DNA of 64,000 bases from Pseudomonas azotoformans (GTDB taxonomy: Bacteria > Pseudomonadota > Gammaproteobacteria > Pseudomonadales > Pseudomonadaceae), in the NCBI RefSeq assembly GCF_001579805.1, contig NZ_CP014546.1:3286001-3350000 (forward strand), in the 5' to 3' direction. The notes below the pieces were generated by a model. That model had not been told where the DNA came from, searched no databases, and saw nothing but the letters and a program-made list of their open reading frames with translations. Position 1 is the stretch's first letter. Each line of letters opens with the position of its first letter. A program made the translations under genes and the position numbers. Below, piece after piece: positions 38,880 through 47,043 of the stretch.

Positions 38880-40703
38880 ATGCATAAAATACGCGTCCGT
38901 TTGCTTGCGTTACCGCGTGGTCAGAAGCGCGTTTTACAGGTGATTGTTGACATCTGTTTAGTATGGTTCGCACTTTGGCTTGCCTTTGTTGTTAGGCTTG
39001 GTTTTAGCGAGCTTGATAATCCAATTCTTTTACACTCATGGTTATTCATAAGCGCGCCCTTCGTAGCAATCCCGCTGTTTATACATTTTGGCATGTATAG
39101 AGCGGTGATGCGCTATTTTGGAAATGATGCATTAATAGCTATTATAAAAGCGGTCAGCCTATCCGCTCTGCTTCTGGCATTAGTTGTCTATTTGTACAGT
39201 AATCACCAGACCGTAGTGCCCAGATCGATTGTTTTCAACTACTGGTGGCTTAGTTTGGTAATGATTGGCGGTCTGCGTCTCGGTATGCGTCAGTATTTTA
39301 TGGGAGATTGGTTTACTGCTGCTCAATATGTGCCATTTGCCAATGTCGACGATGGCGTCCTGAAAGTTGCCATATACGGGGCGGGCTCCGCGGGAAATCA
39401 ATTAGTTGCTGCGTTGAGAATGGGTAAGGTAATGCGCCCTGTTGCCTTTATTGATGATGATAGCAGTATTGCGGATCGTATCATCTCAGGGCTGCATGTA
39501 TACAAGCCAAGGCATATTCATAAGATGATAGAGGACACGGGCGCGCAAGAGATTCTTTTGGCGATTCCGTCATCTACGCGCGGGCGTCGTAGGGAGATAT
39601 TAGGATATCTTGAAGGCTACGCTTTGCACGTTCGCAGTATTCCTGGATTTATGGATTTAGCCAGTGGTAGAGTCAAAGTAGATGATATCCAGGAGGTGGA
39701 TATTGCGGACCTGCTTGGACGTGACCCGGTTCCTGCACAGGACGCCTTGCTGGAGCGCTGCATCAAAGGGAAAGTAGTTTTGGTAACCGGTGCTGGCGGC
39801 TCTATCGGTTCTGAGCTTTGCCGTCAAATACTAAGTTCAGGACCTTCAGCTCTTCTACTGTTTGAGCATAGTGAGTTTAATTTATACAGCATTTTGTCCG
39901 AACTAGAGCAGCGTATCTCTAGAGATTCGTTGAAGGTCAAACTTTTACCTATTCTCGGCTCTGTAAGAAATGCTGGTAAATTACTTGACGTGATGTCAGC
40001 TTGGAAAGTGAATACTGTATACCACGCTGCGGCTTATAAGCATGTCCCTATGGTGGAGCACAATATTGCTGAAGGCGTGCTGAATAATGTTATTGGTACA
40101 TTAAATGCTGCGCAAGCTGCGCTGCAGGCATCGGTAGAAAACTTTGTCTTGATTTCAACCGATAAAGCTGTGCGTCCTACCAATGTAATGGGCAGTACGA
40201 AGCGGCTTTCAGAGATGATATTGCAGGCGCTCAGCCGAGAGGCTTCTCCGGTTCTTTATGATAGCGCTTCGAGCGAACCCAAGCTCAATGCGACACGATT
40301 TACTATGGTGCGCTTCGGAAATGTCCTAGGCTCCTCCGGCTCAGTTATTCCTCTGTTTCATAAGCAGATAAAGGCGGGTGGACCTTTAACCGTAACCCAT
40401 CCAAATATAACCCGTTACTTTATGACTATTCCCGAAGCTGCCCAACTCGTTATTCAGGCGGGGTCTATGGGGATGGGAGGGGATGTTTTTGTTTTGGATA
40501 TGGGGGAACCCGTCAGGATCGTTGAGCTTGCCGAGAAAATGATTCATTTGTCTGGTCTGAGTATTCGATCGGATCGCAATCCTAATGGTGACATTGCTAT
40601 CGACTTCACCGGCTTGCGGCCTGGTGAGAAGCTGTATGAAGAGCTCCTGATCGGGCCACAACGTAGTTGCCACTCAACACCCAATGATCATGAGGGCCAA
40701 TGA
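38880..40703 (+). CDS. wbpM: UDP-GlcNAc 4,6-dehydratase WbpM, 3' end frameshifted
   Basis: As read, 607 residues: four N-terminal membrane helices, a linker Rossmann domain (YGAGSAGNQLVAALR) and a catalytic SDR domain (VLVTGAGGSIGSELCRQ near residue 300). The Ser/Met/Lys site typical of WbpM is present (LISTDK and TNVMGSTKR, Met replacing Tyr). After LRPGEKLYEELLIG the frame runs into eleven foreign residues and a stop. The true tail continues in the next frame to 40887. One extra base near 40653-40657 explains this; correction gives 668 residues, the family length. WbpM makes the 4-keto-6-deoxy sugar for WbpV, so O-antigen would depend on it. The catalytic domain is complete even in the truncated form. 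Confidence 0.88.
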   Translation: MHKIRVRLLALPRGQKRVLQVIVDICLVWFALWLAFVVRLGFSELDNPILLHSWLFISAPFVAIPLFIHFGMYRAVMRYFGNDALIAIIKAVSLSALLLALVVYLYSNHQTVVPRSIVFNYWWLSLVMIGGLRLGMRQYFMGDWFTAAQYVPFANVDDGVLKVAIYGAGSAGNQLVAALRMGKVMRPVAFIDDDSSIADRIISGLHVYKPRHIHKMIEDTGAQEILLAIPSSTRGRRREILGYLEGYALHVRSIPGFMDLASGRVKVDDIQEVDIADLLGRDPVPAQDALLERCIKGKVVLVTGAGGSIGSELCRQILSSGPSALLLFEHSEFNLYSILSELEQRISRDSLKVKLLPILGSVRNAGKLLDVMSAWKVNTVYHAAAYKHVPMVEHNIAEGVLNNVIGTLNAAQAALQASVENFVLISTDKAVRPTNVMGSTKRLSEMILQALSREASPVLYDSASSEPKLNATRFTMVRFGNVLGSSGSVIPLFHKQIKAGGPLTVTHPNITRYFMTIPEAAQLVIQAGSMGMGGDVFVLDMGEPVRIVELAEKMIHLSGLSIRSDRNPNGDIAIDFTGLRPGEKLYEELLIGPQRSCHSTPNDHEGQ

Positions 40704-40887
40704 AGACGCTTTGTCGTGGGATGTGCTGAAGTCAAATATCTCTGAGTTACTAGGCGCTATTCAGCATGATGACTACACATTAGTGAGAAAAGTGCTTCGT
40801 GATACAGTAGCAGGGTATACGCCAGGTGATGAAATAGTAGACTGGGTTCATCAGCAACAAATGCTTCAGCAGCGAGAAAAACCTTAG
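40660..40887 (+). pseudogene. out-of-frame C-terminal tail of wbpM
   Basis: In the frame offset from the main wbpM reading, this segment reads NVVATQHPMIMRANEDALSW and ends DEIVDWVHQQQ, the normal WbpM C-terminus (about 75 residues). The independent ATG at 40684 has no ribosome site. It is best regarded as the detached end of wbpM and not a separate gene. Confidence 0.85.
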
Positions 40888-40910
40888 ACGTGGCCATTTT
40901 ACTTAGCGAT

Positions 40911-40945
40911 AGCCAGGTCGATACATCGATCTGGCTTGTTTTTTT
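40911..40945. terminator. terminator after wbpM
   Basis: AGCCAGGTCGAT and ATCGATCTGGCT form a 12-base stem (one G-U pair) with a two-base loop, followed by TGTTTTTTT. It ends the plus-strand O-antigen operon 24 bases after the wbpM tail and lies between the 3' ends of the two convergent gene sets. Confidence 0.92.
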
Positions 40946-40975
40946 GCTTTGTAATAGGGAGGCATAGCCTTTGGT

Positions 40976-41302
40976 TTAAAGGTTCGCAATAACAACACCG
41001 ACAGCTATCAATGAAGTACCCGCCCAGAAGCCAGTGCTAAGCCGTTCCTTAAAGAGTATAGAGCTGGTAAGGGGGACCAAAAAATAGGCTAGCGCTGCAA
41101 AGGGTATGATTTGAGAAAGTTGTAGTGTGCGAAGTGCTACAGTGGCCAATAATATAGCGGATAGTTGTAGGCTTGCGCCGATGAAAAGTATCGTCAATGC
41201 ACGTGTAATGTCTTTTATAAATGAGGATGTTTTTATCAATATCTGGGACAGGCTGCTACACAAAACAGACGAGAGGCATAGCATTAACTCAGGGGTGGTC
41301 AT
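40976..41302 (-). CDS. small multidrug-resistance/EamA-type membrane protein, ArnF-like
   Basis: A 108-residue protein with four predicted membrane helices and almost no loops, as in SMR proteins. ALRTLQLSQIIPFAALAYFLVPLTS corresponds to the conserved helix of the ArnE/ArnF (undecaprenyl-phosphate-Ara4N flippase) subunits. It is the last gene of the minus-strand operon and overlaps the next small membrane gene by 14 bases, so the two are likely subunits of one heterodimeric flippase for an undecaprenyl-phosphate-linked sugar. Confidence 0.75.
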   Translation of the reverse strand: MTTPELMLCLSSVLCSSLSQILIKTSSFIKDITRALTILFIGASLQLSAILLATVALRTLQLSQIIPFAALAYFLVPLTSSILFKERLSTGFWAGTSLIAVGVVIANL

Positions 41303-41663
41303 TTTTAACGCCCCAGTTTGTCAACAAGACACCTAATACAATACAGCTTAAACCAATGAGTTGTTTTGTCATTAACAGATCGTTGAATAAAACCATACTT
41401 GCGATGGGTGTTAAAACGTAGATTAAGGCTGTCCAAGGGTAGGCTTTTGAAAGTGGTATGGTACGAAGTGCAATCACCCAGAATAGAAGCCCGCAACCGG
41501 AGAATAATAGACTCATCCATAGCCATGGATTAGTTATAAATTGTCCTGCAAAGCCTGAGCTTTTCAAGGATTCCTGGCCGGCAAGCTTCATAAAAACCTG
41601 TGCCGTCGCAGTGCACAACACCATTCCGAAAGTAAATAAAAGACCTACCCTTGATTTAATCAT
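41289..41663 (-). CDS. small multidrug-resistance/EamA-type membrane protein, ArnE-like
   Basis: A 124-residue protein with four membrane helices. ALRTIPLSKAYPWTALIYVLTPIAS is the conserved SMR/ArnE helix; its partner downstream has the parallel ALRTLQLSQIIPF. I start at the ATG at 41663, whose ATGA overlaps the methyltransferase stop; the frame continues upstream but only inside that gene. The presence of two different small proteins, not one, matches ArnE plus ArnF. The cargo is unknown. Confidence 0.75.
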   Translation of the reverse strand: MIKSRVGLLFTFGMVLCTATAQVFMKLAGQESLKSSGFAGQFITNPWLWMSLLFSGCGLLFWVIALRTIPLSKAYPWTALIYVLTPIASMVLFNDLLMTKQLIGLSCIVLGVLLTNWGVKNDHP

Positions 41664-42403
41664 TTTTCCGCTACAATTACGATTTGTCCGCAAGCGAAGT
41701 TTCGAAGTGCTGGGAGTTTTTCGGCGATAGGTGTGCAACGCTCTAGCAGATTTGCCATCCAGTCAGGGCAAAACATTGGAACTAAATTCAAAAATTTGGT
41801 TGAGCGAACTTTGAAGTTTGCATCGACTAACCAGGATCTGATCAGCGATGGGAAAAATGATCGTTCTTCGTGATCGATGTGATACTTCGAGAACCGTTCA
41901 AGTAGTTTTAGTACTGGATTATTTCCATTTGGCTCAAGAATCACTATCGCGCCACTAAAATTAGAGAGTCCTGCAATGGCTTTGGCGGGATCTGGAAGAT
42001 GGTGCAATACGCCACGAATCACGATGCAATCAAAATCATGCTGCTGTAAGAGCTCATCAAGTTCATAGATGTTGCCTGTTTCGAACTTTGCTTTGTTTTC
42101 AATGCCAAGCTTCGCTGCTTTTTCCTTCGCTGCATCTACCGCCGCACTTGCAGGATCGACGCCAATAATTTCTTTAACACCTAAGGATATGAATTCCACG
42201 GTATATGTTCCATCACCGCACCCTAGGTCTAGTACCTTTTTGCCCGAAAAGTTATAGGCTTCGTGTATCGATTTACTGATCCGTGCGTTTGCGTAACGAG
42301 AAGAGAGCACTTCGGCTGTGTAGGCATATGAACCGGTGTTTCGGACATCTTCTTCAAATTGGCTGACGTTCTTCTTTGTGGTTGAAACTTTTGTATCGGA
42401 CAT
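41660..42403 (-). CDS. class I SAM-dependent methyltransferase
   Basis: A 247-residue methyltransferase. SAM motif I is VLDLGCGDGTYT (about residue 57), the acidic residue is in IIGVDPAS, and VIRGVLHHLPDPAKAI is motif IV. No membrane segment or signal is seen. The start is coupled to the upstream methyltransferase by TAATG and has an AAGGAG site. In this operon it probably methylates a sugar hydroxyl or carbon, or a glycan end; the acceptor is unknown. Confidence 0.8.
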   Translation of the reverse strand: MSDTKVSTTKKNVSQFEEDVRNTGSYAYTAEVLSSRYANARISKSIHEAYNFSGKKVLDLGCGDGTYTVEFISLGVKEIIGVDPASAAVDAAKEKAAKLGIENKAKFETGNIYELDELLQQHDFDCIVIRGVLHHLPDPAKAIAGLSNFSGAIVILEPNGNNPVLKLLERFSKYHIDHEERSFFPSLIRSWLVDANFKVRSTKFLNLVPMFCPDWMANLLERCTPIAEKLPALRNFACGQIVIVAEK

Positions 42404-43320
42404 TATTTTTGCTCCTTAATTTTTACGCCAACGGCAATCATGTTTCCCACGCGAATCGGGATTTTCAAATCCGCAATTTTTATAAACTCAAGGGCGCGGG
42501 TGATAGTTTTCTTCAAACGCTGAGGGAGGGGGGTAAGTCTCAACCAGTAACGCAAGGGGTAGCTGTTGCTGATTGTGTTAACTTTTATTTTTTCAAACCC
42601 TGCTTTTGATAAGAGTACGCGGAGTGATTTTTCACTGAAAAGCTGTAAGTGCTCTACATCAATAATCGGCGAGCGCAGACCCAATGCACGATTTAACGGG
42701 GCTCGCCAGTTATGTACAACCACTGCCAACATTCCGTTTTTTTCGAGGACTTCAAATGCGGTATTGGCCAGTTCACTTGGATCTGATATGTGCTCTAAAG
42801 TCATAAAAGAGCATATTAAGGACGGCCTGATACCGGCGAGTAACTCCTGCGAAAACATACCCTCCCTTAACATCGCTTGTACGTTGGGAGGAGCTGCTTC
42901 AATCGCGGCACGCGAAGGCTCTATCCCCATAACGGGATGGAAACCCTGCTCTGATAGCCAGGGAAGTAATGGGCCGCTACCGGCTCCTACATCGACCGCA
43001 GCTTCGCGATTTGTTATTTGTCTAAGGTGTGGTTTGAGTGCTTTCGCATAGCTTATTGCGGCCGCTTTGGCCTCTGGGCCGGAATCATACGCAGCTTCTG
43101 AATAGGCATTTGAAAGAAACTCTTTCTCTGGTGGAGAGGGTGCGTAGATGACATCACAATTGAGGCACTGGACGAGTCTCAGGCACATAAATTCAGGTTG
43201 CTTTCGAGAGGCGTAGCTGAAATCGTTGAGCTTATCTTGCTCAATACGTTCATCAGCGAAAGGCTTGTGAGTGCGACTTGCACAAACCGGGCAACTACGT
43301 TCTATAGTTATGTTTTCCAT
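42403..43320 (-). CDS. class I SAM-dependent methyltransferase with N-terminal zinc-ribbon-like motif
   Basis: A 305-residue protein. Residues 10-13 are CPVC and a second pair is in VQCLNCD (about 53-56), a four-cysteine arrangement as in several sugar C-methyltransferases and related enzymes. The SAM domain follows with VDVGAGSGPLLPWL (about residue 93), MGIEPSRAAI and SFMTLEHISDP. I start at the ATG at 43320, directly preceded by AAAGGTGAT; a GTG at 43332 overlapping the upstream stop as GTGA is an alternative. It probably modifies the sugar made by this operon. C- versus O-methylation cannot be decided. Confidence 0.78.
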   Translation of the reverse strand: MENITIERSCPVCASRTHKPFADERIEQDKLNDFSYASRKQPEFMCLRLVQCLNCDVIYAPSPPEKEFLSNAYSEAAYDSGPEAKAAAISYAKALKPHLRQITNREAAVDVGAGSGPLLPWLSEQGFHPVMGIEPSRAAIEAAPPNVQAMLREGMFSQELLAGIRPSLICSFMTLEHISDPSELANTAFEVLEKNGMLAVVVHNWRAPLNRALGLRSPIIDVEHLQLFSEKSLRVLLSKAGFEKIKVNTISNSYPLRYWLRLTPLPQRLKKTITRALEFIKIADLKIPIRVGNMIAVGVKIKEQK

Positions 43321-43328
43321 ATCACCTT

Positions 43329-45296
43329 TCACTGACGTCGTTTGTTGCGTTGCGCTTGCCTGATTTCACCACGTGTGATCAGCGAGTTTCTGATGAACGC
43401 GGGCCGAGCTTTTGTTTCTTCGAATATTTTACCAATGTATTCGCCAAGCAGTCCAATTCCCAGAATTGAGAATGAACCGAAAAACATCACCAGTAATGAA
43501 ATAAAAGTCAAACCTTTGGGCACACTGTCAGGTACTATAAAACGCTCTAGAACGCTAACTGTAGCTAAGATAACAGTGCCTATACATGCTATGCCGCCGA
43601 GGGCAGTAAGCATGTGCAACGGTATTCGGGAAAATGAAAAAATTCCTTTTTTTGCCCATCCAATATTTTTGACCCAGTTGTTTGTGCTACGCCCAAACAT
43701 TCTTTCAGGACGTGAGTAGTCGACACCGACCTGCTTAAAACCTACGTACGCACGTAGGCCTCGTAAAAAGGCATCCCTCTCTTGGCATTGAAGTAGCCAA
43801 TACACGACATTGCTATCTATAAGTGAAAAGTCTCCGGCATTTTTCGGAATTGGAACTTCACTCATTGCGGAGAAGATTTTATAAAACGCGCGATAGCACG
43901 CCTCCAGCATGAATGGCATCTCACGTTTAACGCGTGTGCCATAGACTACATCAGCGCCAACTCGCCACTCACGGACAAAGTCCTCGATCAGGGCCGGAGG
44001 ATCTTGTAGATCGCCATCCAAGAGAACGCATGCCTCTTTGCTGGCTAACTCCATTCCGCTTCGGAATGCCGATTGCGACCCAAAATTTCTCGAGTGTGTG
44101 ATCCCCATGACATGAGGGTCGCGTGCGCTGATTTCTCTGATTACTTCCGCGCTATTATCGGGTGAGCAATCGTTTACGAAGATGATTTCGTAATCGAGTC
44201 CCAGGCGGTTAAATACGCTGACCAATTGTTCATGCATGATTGGAATTGCCTGTTCATCTTTGTAACAAGCAATGATGGCTGAAACTGAATTTTTTTCTTT
44301 TCGTGTGGTATTTTTTTTAGTTAGCTTTGAAAAGTCAAAAGATGCAAGCTGTTCTTTCCACCATCTTTGAGTTAATGCTAACCCATTCTCAAGGGATATC
44401 TGGGGAGACCAGTTCAGTACTTCTTTTGCCTTGTTAATATTTGCACACCAATGCTCGACGTCCCACGCTCTGCCCGCCTCTGGATTGAAATCTGGATCCA
44501 CATTAATGTTGAATATTTTTCTGCTGATCCCGGCGAGTTCGACCAAAGATGTCTGAATGCCCGTACCTATATTGAACGACTCTCCTGCGACTCGTTCACT
44601 CATTTGTATAGCCGCTTCTACAAACGACGCGCATACGTCATCTACATGTATGAAGTCCCTTGTTACTTGGGCTCTGGCGAACGTCGGGAGTGTCCCTCTA
44701 AGGCTATGTTCGCACAGTACGGGGATTAGGCGGGAACTGTCTTCATACGGGCCATATACAGAATATAAACGTAGGTTTACTACAGGTATTTTTCTTACTT
44801 TCCCGTAATAAGCTATTGCGTGGCTTGTTGCGGCTTTGCTTACAGAGTAATGGCTGTTTGGAATCAGTGGTGTGCCCTCTGAGGGGGCGTCCGAGTTCAA
44901 CCCGTATTCGGAGGAGCTACCGGCATGAATATAAGCAGCCAGATCGAGTTCACTGACTAGCTCCATCAATCGGATGAAGCTCACGTAATTTGTTGTGTGT
45001 ATTCGTTCGTAATCGTCCTCAAACGAATAGGCGCCGAAGGACGAACAGTCAAAAACCGTCTTTGGTGTGAACCGATTAAACAGTGATTTTACACTTGTCT
45101 GATCTTCCAGGTTTAAGAAAGCTATATGGGGCGCTGCGATACCATCGAGTCGCCAAGAATCTCCTGAAAAAACTGTTCCGAGAACGTCGTCTCTCTTTTC
45201 AAGGCATGCGCGGAGGAGATTTGCACCAATAAATCCGCTTGCTCCAATAATAAGAATTGGACCTTCAAGATCTAATATATTCTTATTTTTGCTCAT
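43329..45296 (-). CDS. fused NAD-dependent sugar epimerase/reductase and GtrB/ArnC-like glycosyltransferase
   Basis: A 655-residue two-domain protein. Residues 10-320 are an extended SDR: GASGFIG at 18-24, Ser in GSSSEYG near 127-132, Y150-K154 in YSVSK, and VTRDFIHVDD. A charged linker (320-337) leads to a GT2 domain at about 338-560 with VNDCSPDNS, DGDLQDPP (DXD at 427-429) and AGDFSLID, then two C-terminal membrane helices (about 561-618), as in GtrB/ArnC/dolichol-phosphate mannose synthase-like enzymes. Those load a sugar onto undecaprenyl phosphate. I start at the ATG at 45296 (GAAGAG upstream), overlapping the previous gene by 14 bases. The fusion suggests that the SDR product is handed directly to the transferase. 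Confidence 0.85.
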   Translation of the reverse strand: MSKNKNILDLEGPILIIGASGFIGANLLRACLEKRDDVLGTVFSGDSWRLDGIAAPHIAFLNLEDQTSVKSLFNRFTPKTVFDCSSFGAYSFEDDYERIHTTNYVSFIRLMELVSELDLAAYIHAGSSSEYGLNSDAPSEGTPLIPNSHYSVSKAATSHAIAYYGKVRKIPVVNLRLYSVYGPYEDSSRLIPVLCEHSLRGTLPTFARAQVTRDFIHVDDVCASFVEAAIQMSERVAGESFNIGTGIQTSLVELAGISRKIFNINVDPDFNPEAGRAWDVEHWCANINKAKEVLNWSPQISLENGLALTQRWWKEQLASFDFSKLTKKNTTRKEKNSVSAIIACYKDEQAIPIMHEQLVSVFNRLGLDYEIIFVNDCSPDNSAEVIREISARDPHVMGITHSRNFGSQSAFRSGMELASKEACVLLDGDLQDPPALIEDFVREWRVGADVVYGTRVKREMPFMLEACYRAFYKIFSAMSEVPIPKNAGDFSLIDSNVVYWLLQCQERDAFLRGLRAYVGFKQVGVDYSRPERMFGRSTNNWVKNIGWAKKGIFSFSRIPLHMLTALGGIACIGTVILATVSVLERFIVPDSVPKGLTFISLLVMFFGSFSILGIGLLGEYIGKIFEETKARPAFIRNSLITRGEIRQAQRNKRRQ

Positions 45297-46185
45297 TGTT
45301 TGTCTCTTCAAGCATAGTTGTTATGCCGGCAGCATCAATTCCGCATTCACGGCGATGAAAGTCTTGGGAGCCAAAGCGACCGCTTGGATACCTAAGCGCG
45401 TATCGGTGAGTGAAATGTGCGGGGCTAACTCTTTTCTTTATCATCGCATAAGCCAACTCCGCTCCTAGTCCGCCTTCAGCGACGTGTTCCTCTATAACGA
45501 ACATTCTATTATTTTCAACTTGGTTCCAAAATAAGTCTGGAATTTTATCGCTATTAAACTCTGTTACTGCCCACACTGCGGGCCTTTCATCCGCAGGAAT
45601 ATTCAGTAGTGCCCCCCACGCAACGCCTGCCAACGGGCCCAGTGCTGCAATTGCACCAGCTTTGCCATGCAAGACTTCACGCCACGGCGCGTATTTGGGT
45701 AGTGTCTGCTCGCTGGGACGTGCGTCGTATCCAAGGCGTAGATATGTCGGCGATTCAAGCACTTCAAGCATCGGTTCAATGTCTGCATCGAAAGCAGGAA
45801 CAAGTACCCTGACTCCTAGCGCTTTCATCGCAGCACAATCCTCCAGTGCATGGTGTGTCGGCCCCATGTGTCCATATGCGTAACCACCACCATTGCCCAC
45901 CAAGCAGACTGGTAGTTGTGACAAACACAGATCGTTTCTTATTTGCTCGAAGGGGCGGGCGTAACAAAAGGGCGCGATGCTGTAGACGATAACCTTGAAT
46001 CCTTCACGGGCAAGGCCCCCGGCTACCCCTATCATGTTTTGTTCCGCTACACCGGCATTGATGAATCTCTCCGCCATTTTTTTTTCTACATCCTCCAGGG
46101 CCATGTAACCAAGATCCCCGGTCAAAAAAAAGTAGGAATCAAGATCCTTTTTTGACACTACGCTGGACGAAAAGGCTTTTCTCAT
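45283..46185 (-). CDS. transketolase, C-terminal (pyrimidine-binding) subunit
   Basis: A 300-residue protein matching the second half of transketolase. FINAGVAEQNMIGVAGGLA contains the Glu (E48) that activates the thiamine pyrimidine, and GHMGPTHHALED has the His equivalent of the transketolase substrate-site histidine. The C-terminal transketolase domain follows (EEHVAEGGLGAELAYAM). It overlaps the N-terminal subunit gene by four bases (ATGA). With it, it should form an alpha2beta2 enzyme. Location argues for a sugar-biosynthetic role, not the pentose phosphate pathway. Confidence 0.85.
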   Translation of the reverse strand: MRKAFSSSVVSKKDLDSYFFLTGDLGYMALEDVEKKMAERFINAGVAEQNMIGVAGGLAREGFKVIVYSIAPFCYARPFEQIRNDLCLSQLPVCLVGNGGGYAYGHMGPTHHALEDCAAMKALGVRVLVPAFDADIEPMLEVLESPTYLRLGYDARPSEQTLPKYAPWREVLHGKAGAIAALGPLAGVAWGALLNIPADERPAVWAVTEFNSDKIPDLFWNQVENNRMFVIEEHVAEGGLGAELAYAMIKKRVSPAHFTHRYALRYPSGRFGSQDFHRRECGIDAAGITTMLEETNNEQK

Positions 46186-46979
46186 AATGGCTTACGTCCC
46201 TTTATTTTCGAGCAGGCCAACAGGTATTGCTCTTCGGTAAGCGGCAAATAGTGTGATTCCATCTTTCCTTCATAATGAAGGTCGCGACCTTTTACTGTAT
46301 TCAAGACGACAATGTTTGGTTGGTTTTGTGAGGCGGTTTTTAATGCGTTCTCAATTTCTTGGGTGTTATGGCCATTGACTGTTTGGACCTGTGCGCCAAA
46401 TGCCAGCAGTCTGGAGGTTAGGTCATCATAACTTACGACGTCTTTCGTATACCCATAACCTTGCAATCCATTTTGATCGATAAGGATTGTTAAATTGTCG
46501 AGTCGATTATGAGTTGAAAAAGTAAGCGCTTCCCAGCAACTCCCTTCCTGCCACTCTCCGTCGGAACACAAGCAGAAAACACGTTGATCTGACTTTTTCT
46601 GTTTGAGGGCGACAGCAACACCTGCTGCCAGAGAGGGGCCATGTCCGAGTGACCCTGTTGAAAAAAGAAGGCCTGGGATACCTCTACCACTCGGATGGCC
46701 GGGGAGGAGGGAGTTGTCTTTGCTGAAAGTCGCCAAATCAGTGTCGCTCAGTTTTCCTTGGCTCCAAAGCGTTGCGTATAGGGCTCCTGCAGAATGCCCT
46801 TTTGATAATATAAAGCGATCATGTTCTGCCATGACTTTGTGATGCAATGTCATCAGGGCGTCGATACATGAAAAATTACCACCTAAATGCCCTGCGTTCG
46901 CTTCGCGATGCATTTTTAATAAGCGTAATTTCGTATTTGTCAGCAGCTCTTGAAAAGCAGTGTCCATGTGTTCCGCCAT
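46182..46979 (-). CDS. transketolase, N-terminal (TPP-binding) subunit
   Basis: A 265-residue protein matching the first half of transketolase. Histidines that line the thiamine site are present: H31 in NAGHLGG, H62 in SKGHSAG and H95 in PGHPSG. The diphosphate/metal motif is SDGEWQEG (139-146) to N170 in LIDQNG; the first residue is Ser where Gly is usual (GDG). It would bind thiamine diphosphate and transfer a two-carbon ketol unit together with the next protein. It lies 64 bases after the membrane glycosyltransferase gene. Confidence 0.85.
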   Translation of the reverse strand: MAEHMDTAFQELLTNTKLRLLKMHREANAGHLGGNFSCIDALMTLHHKVMAEHDRFILSKGHSAGALYATLWSQGKLSDTDLATFSKDNSLLPGHPSGRGIPGLLFSTGSLGHGPSLAAGVAVALKQKKSDQRVFCLCSDGEWQEGSCWEALTFSTHNRLDNLTILIDQNGLQGYGYTKDVVSYDDLTSRLLAFGAQVQTVNGHNTQEIENALKTASQNQPNIVVLNTVKGRDLHYEGKMESHYLPLTEEQYLLACSKIKGRKPL

Positions 46980-47043
46980 TCTCGGTCGATGCGTATCTAT
47001 AAAGTGAATATATAATGTTACTTGCCCGCGTTAACACTTCACC

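Noticed and set aside
40684..40887. A separate 67-codon gene after wbpM
   Set aside because: It is the WbpM C-terminus out of frame, without its own ribosome site.
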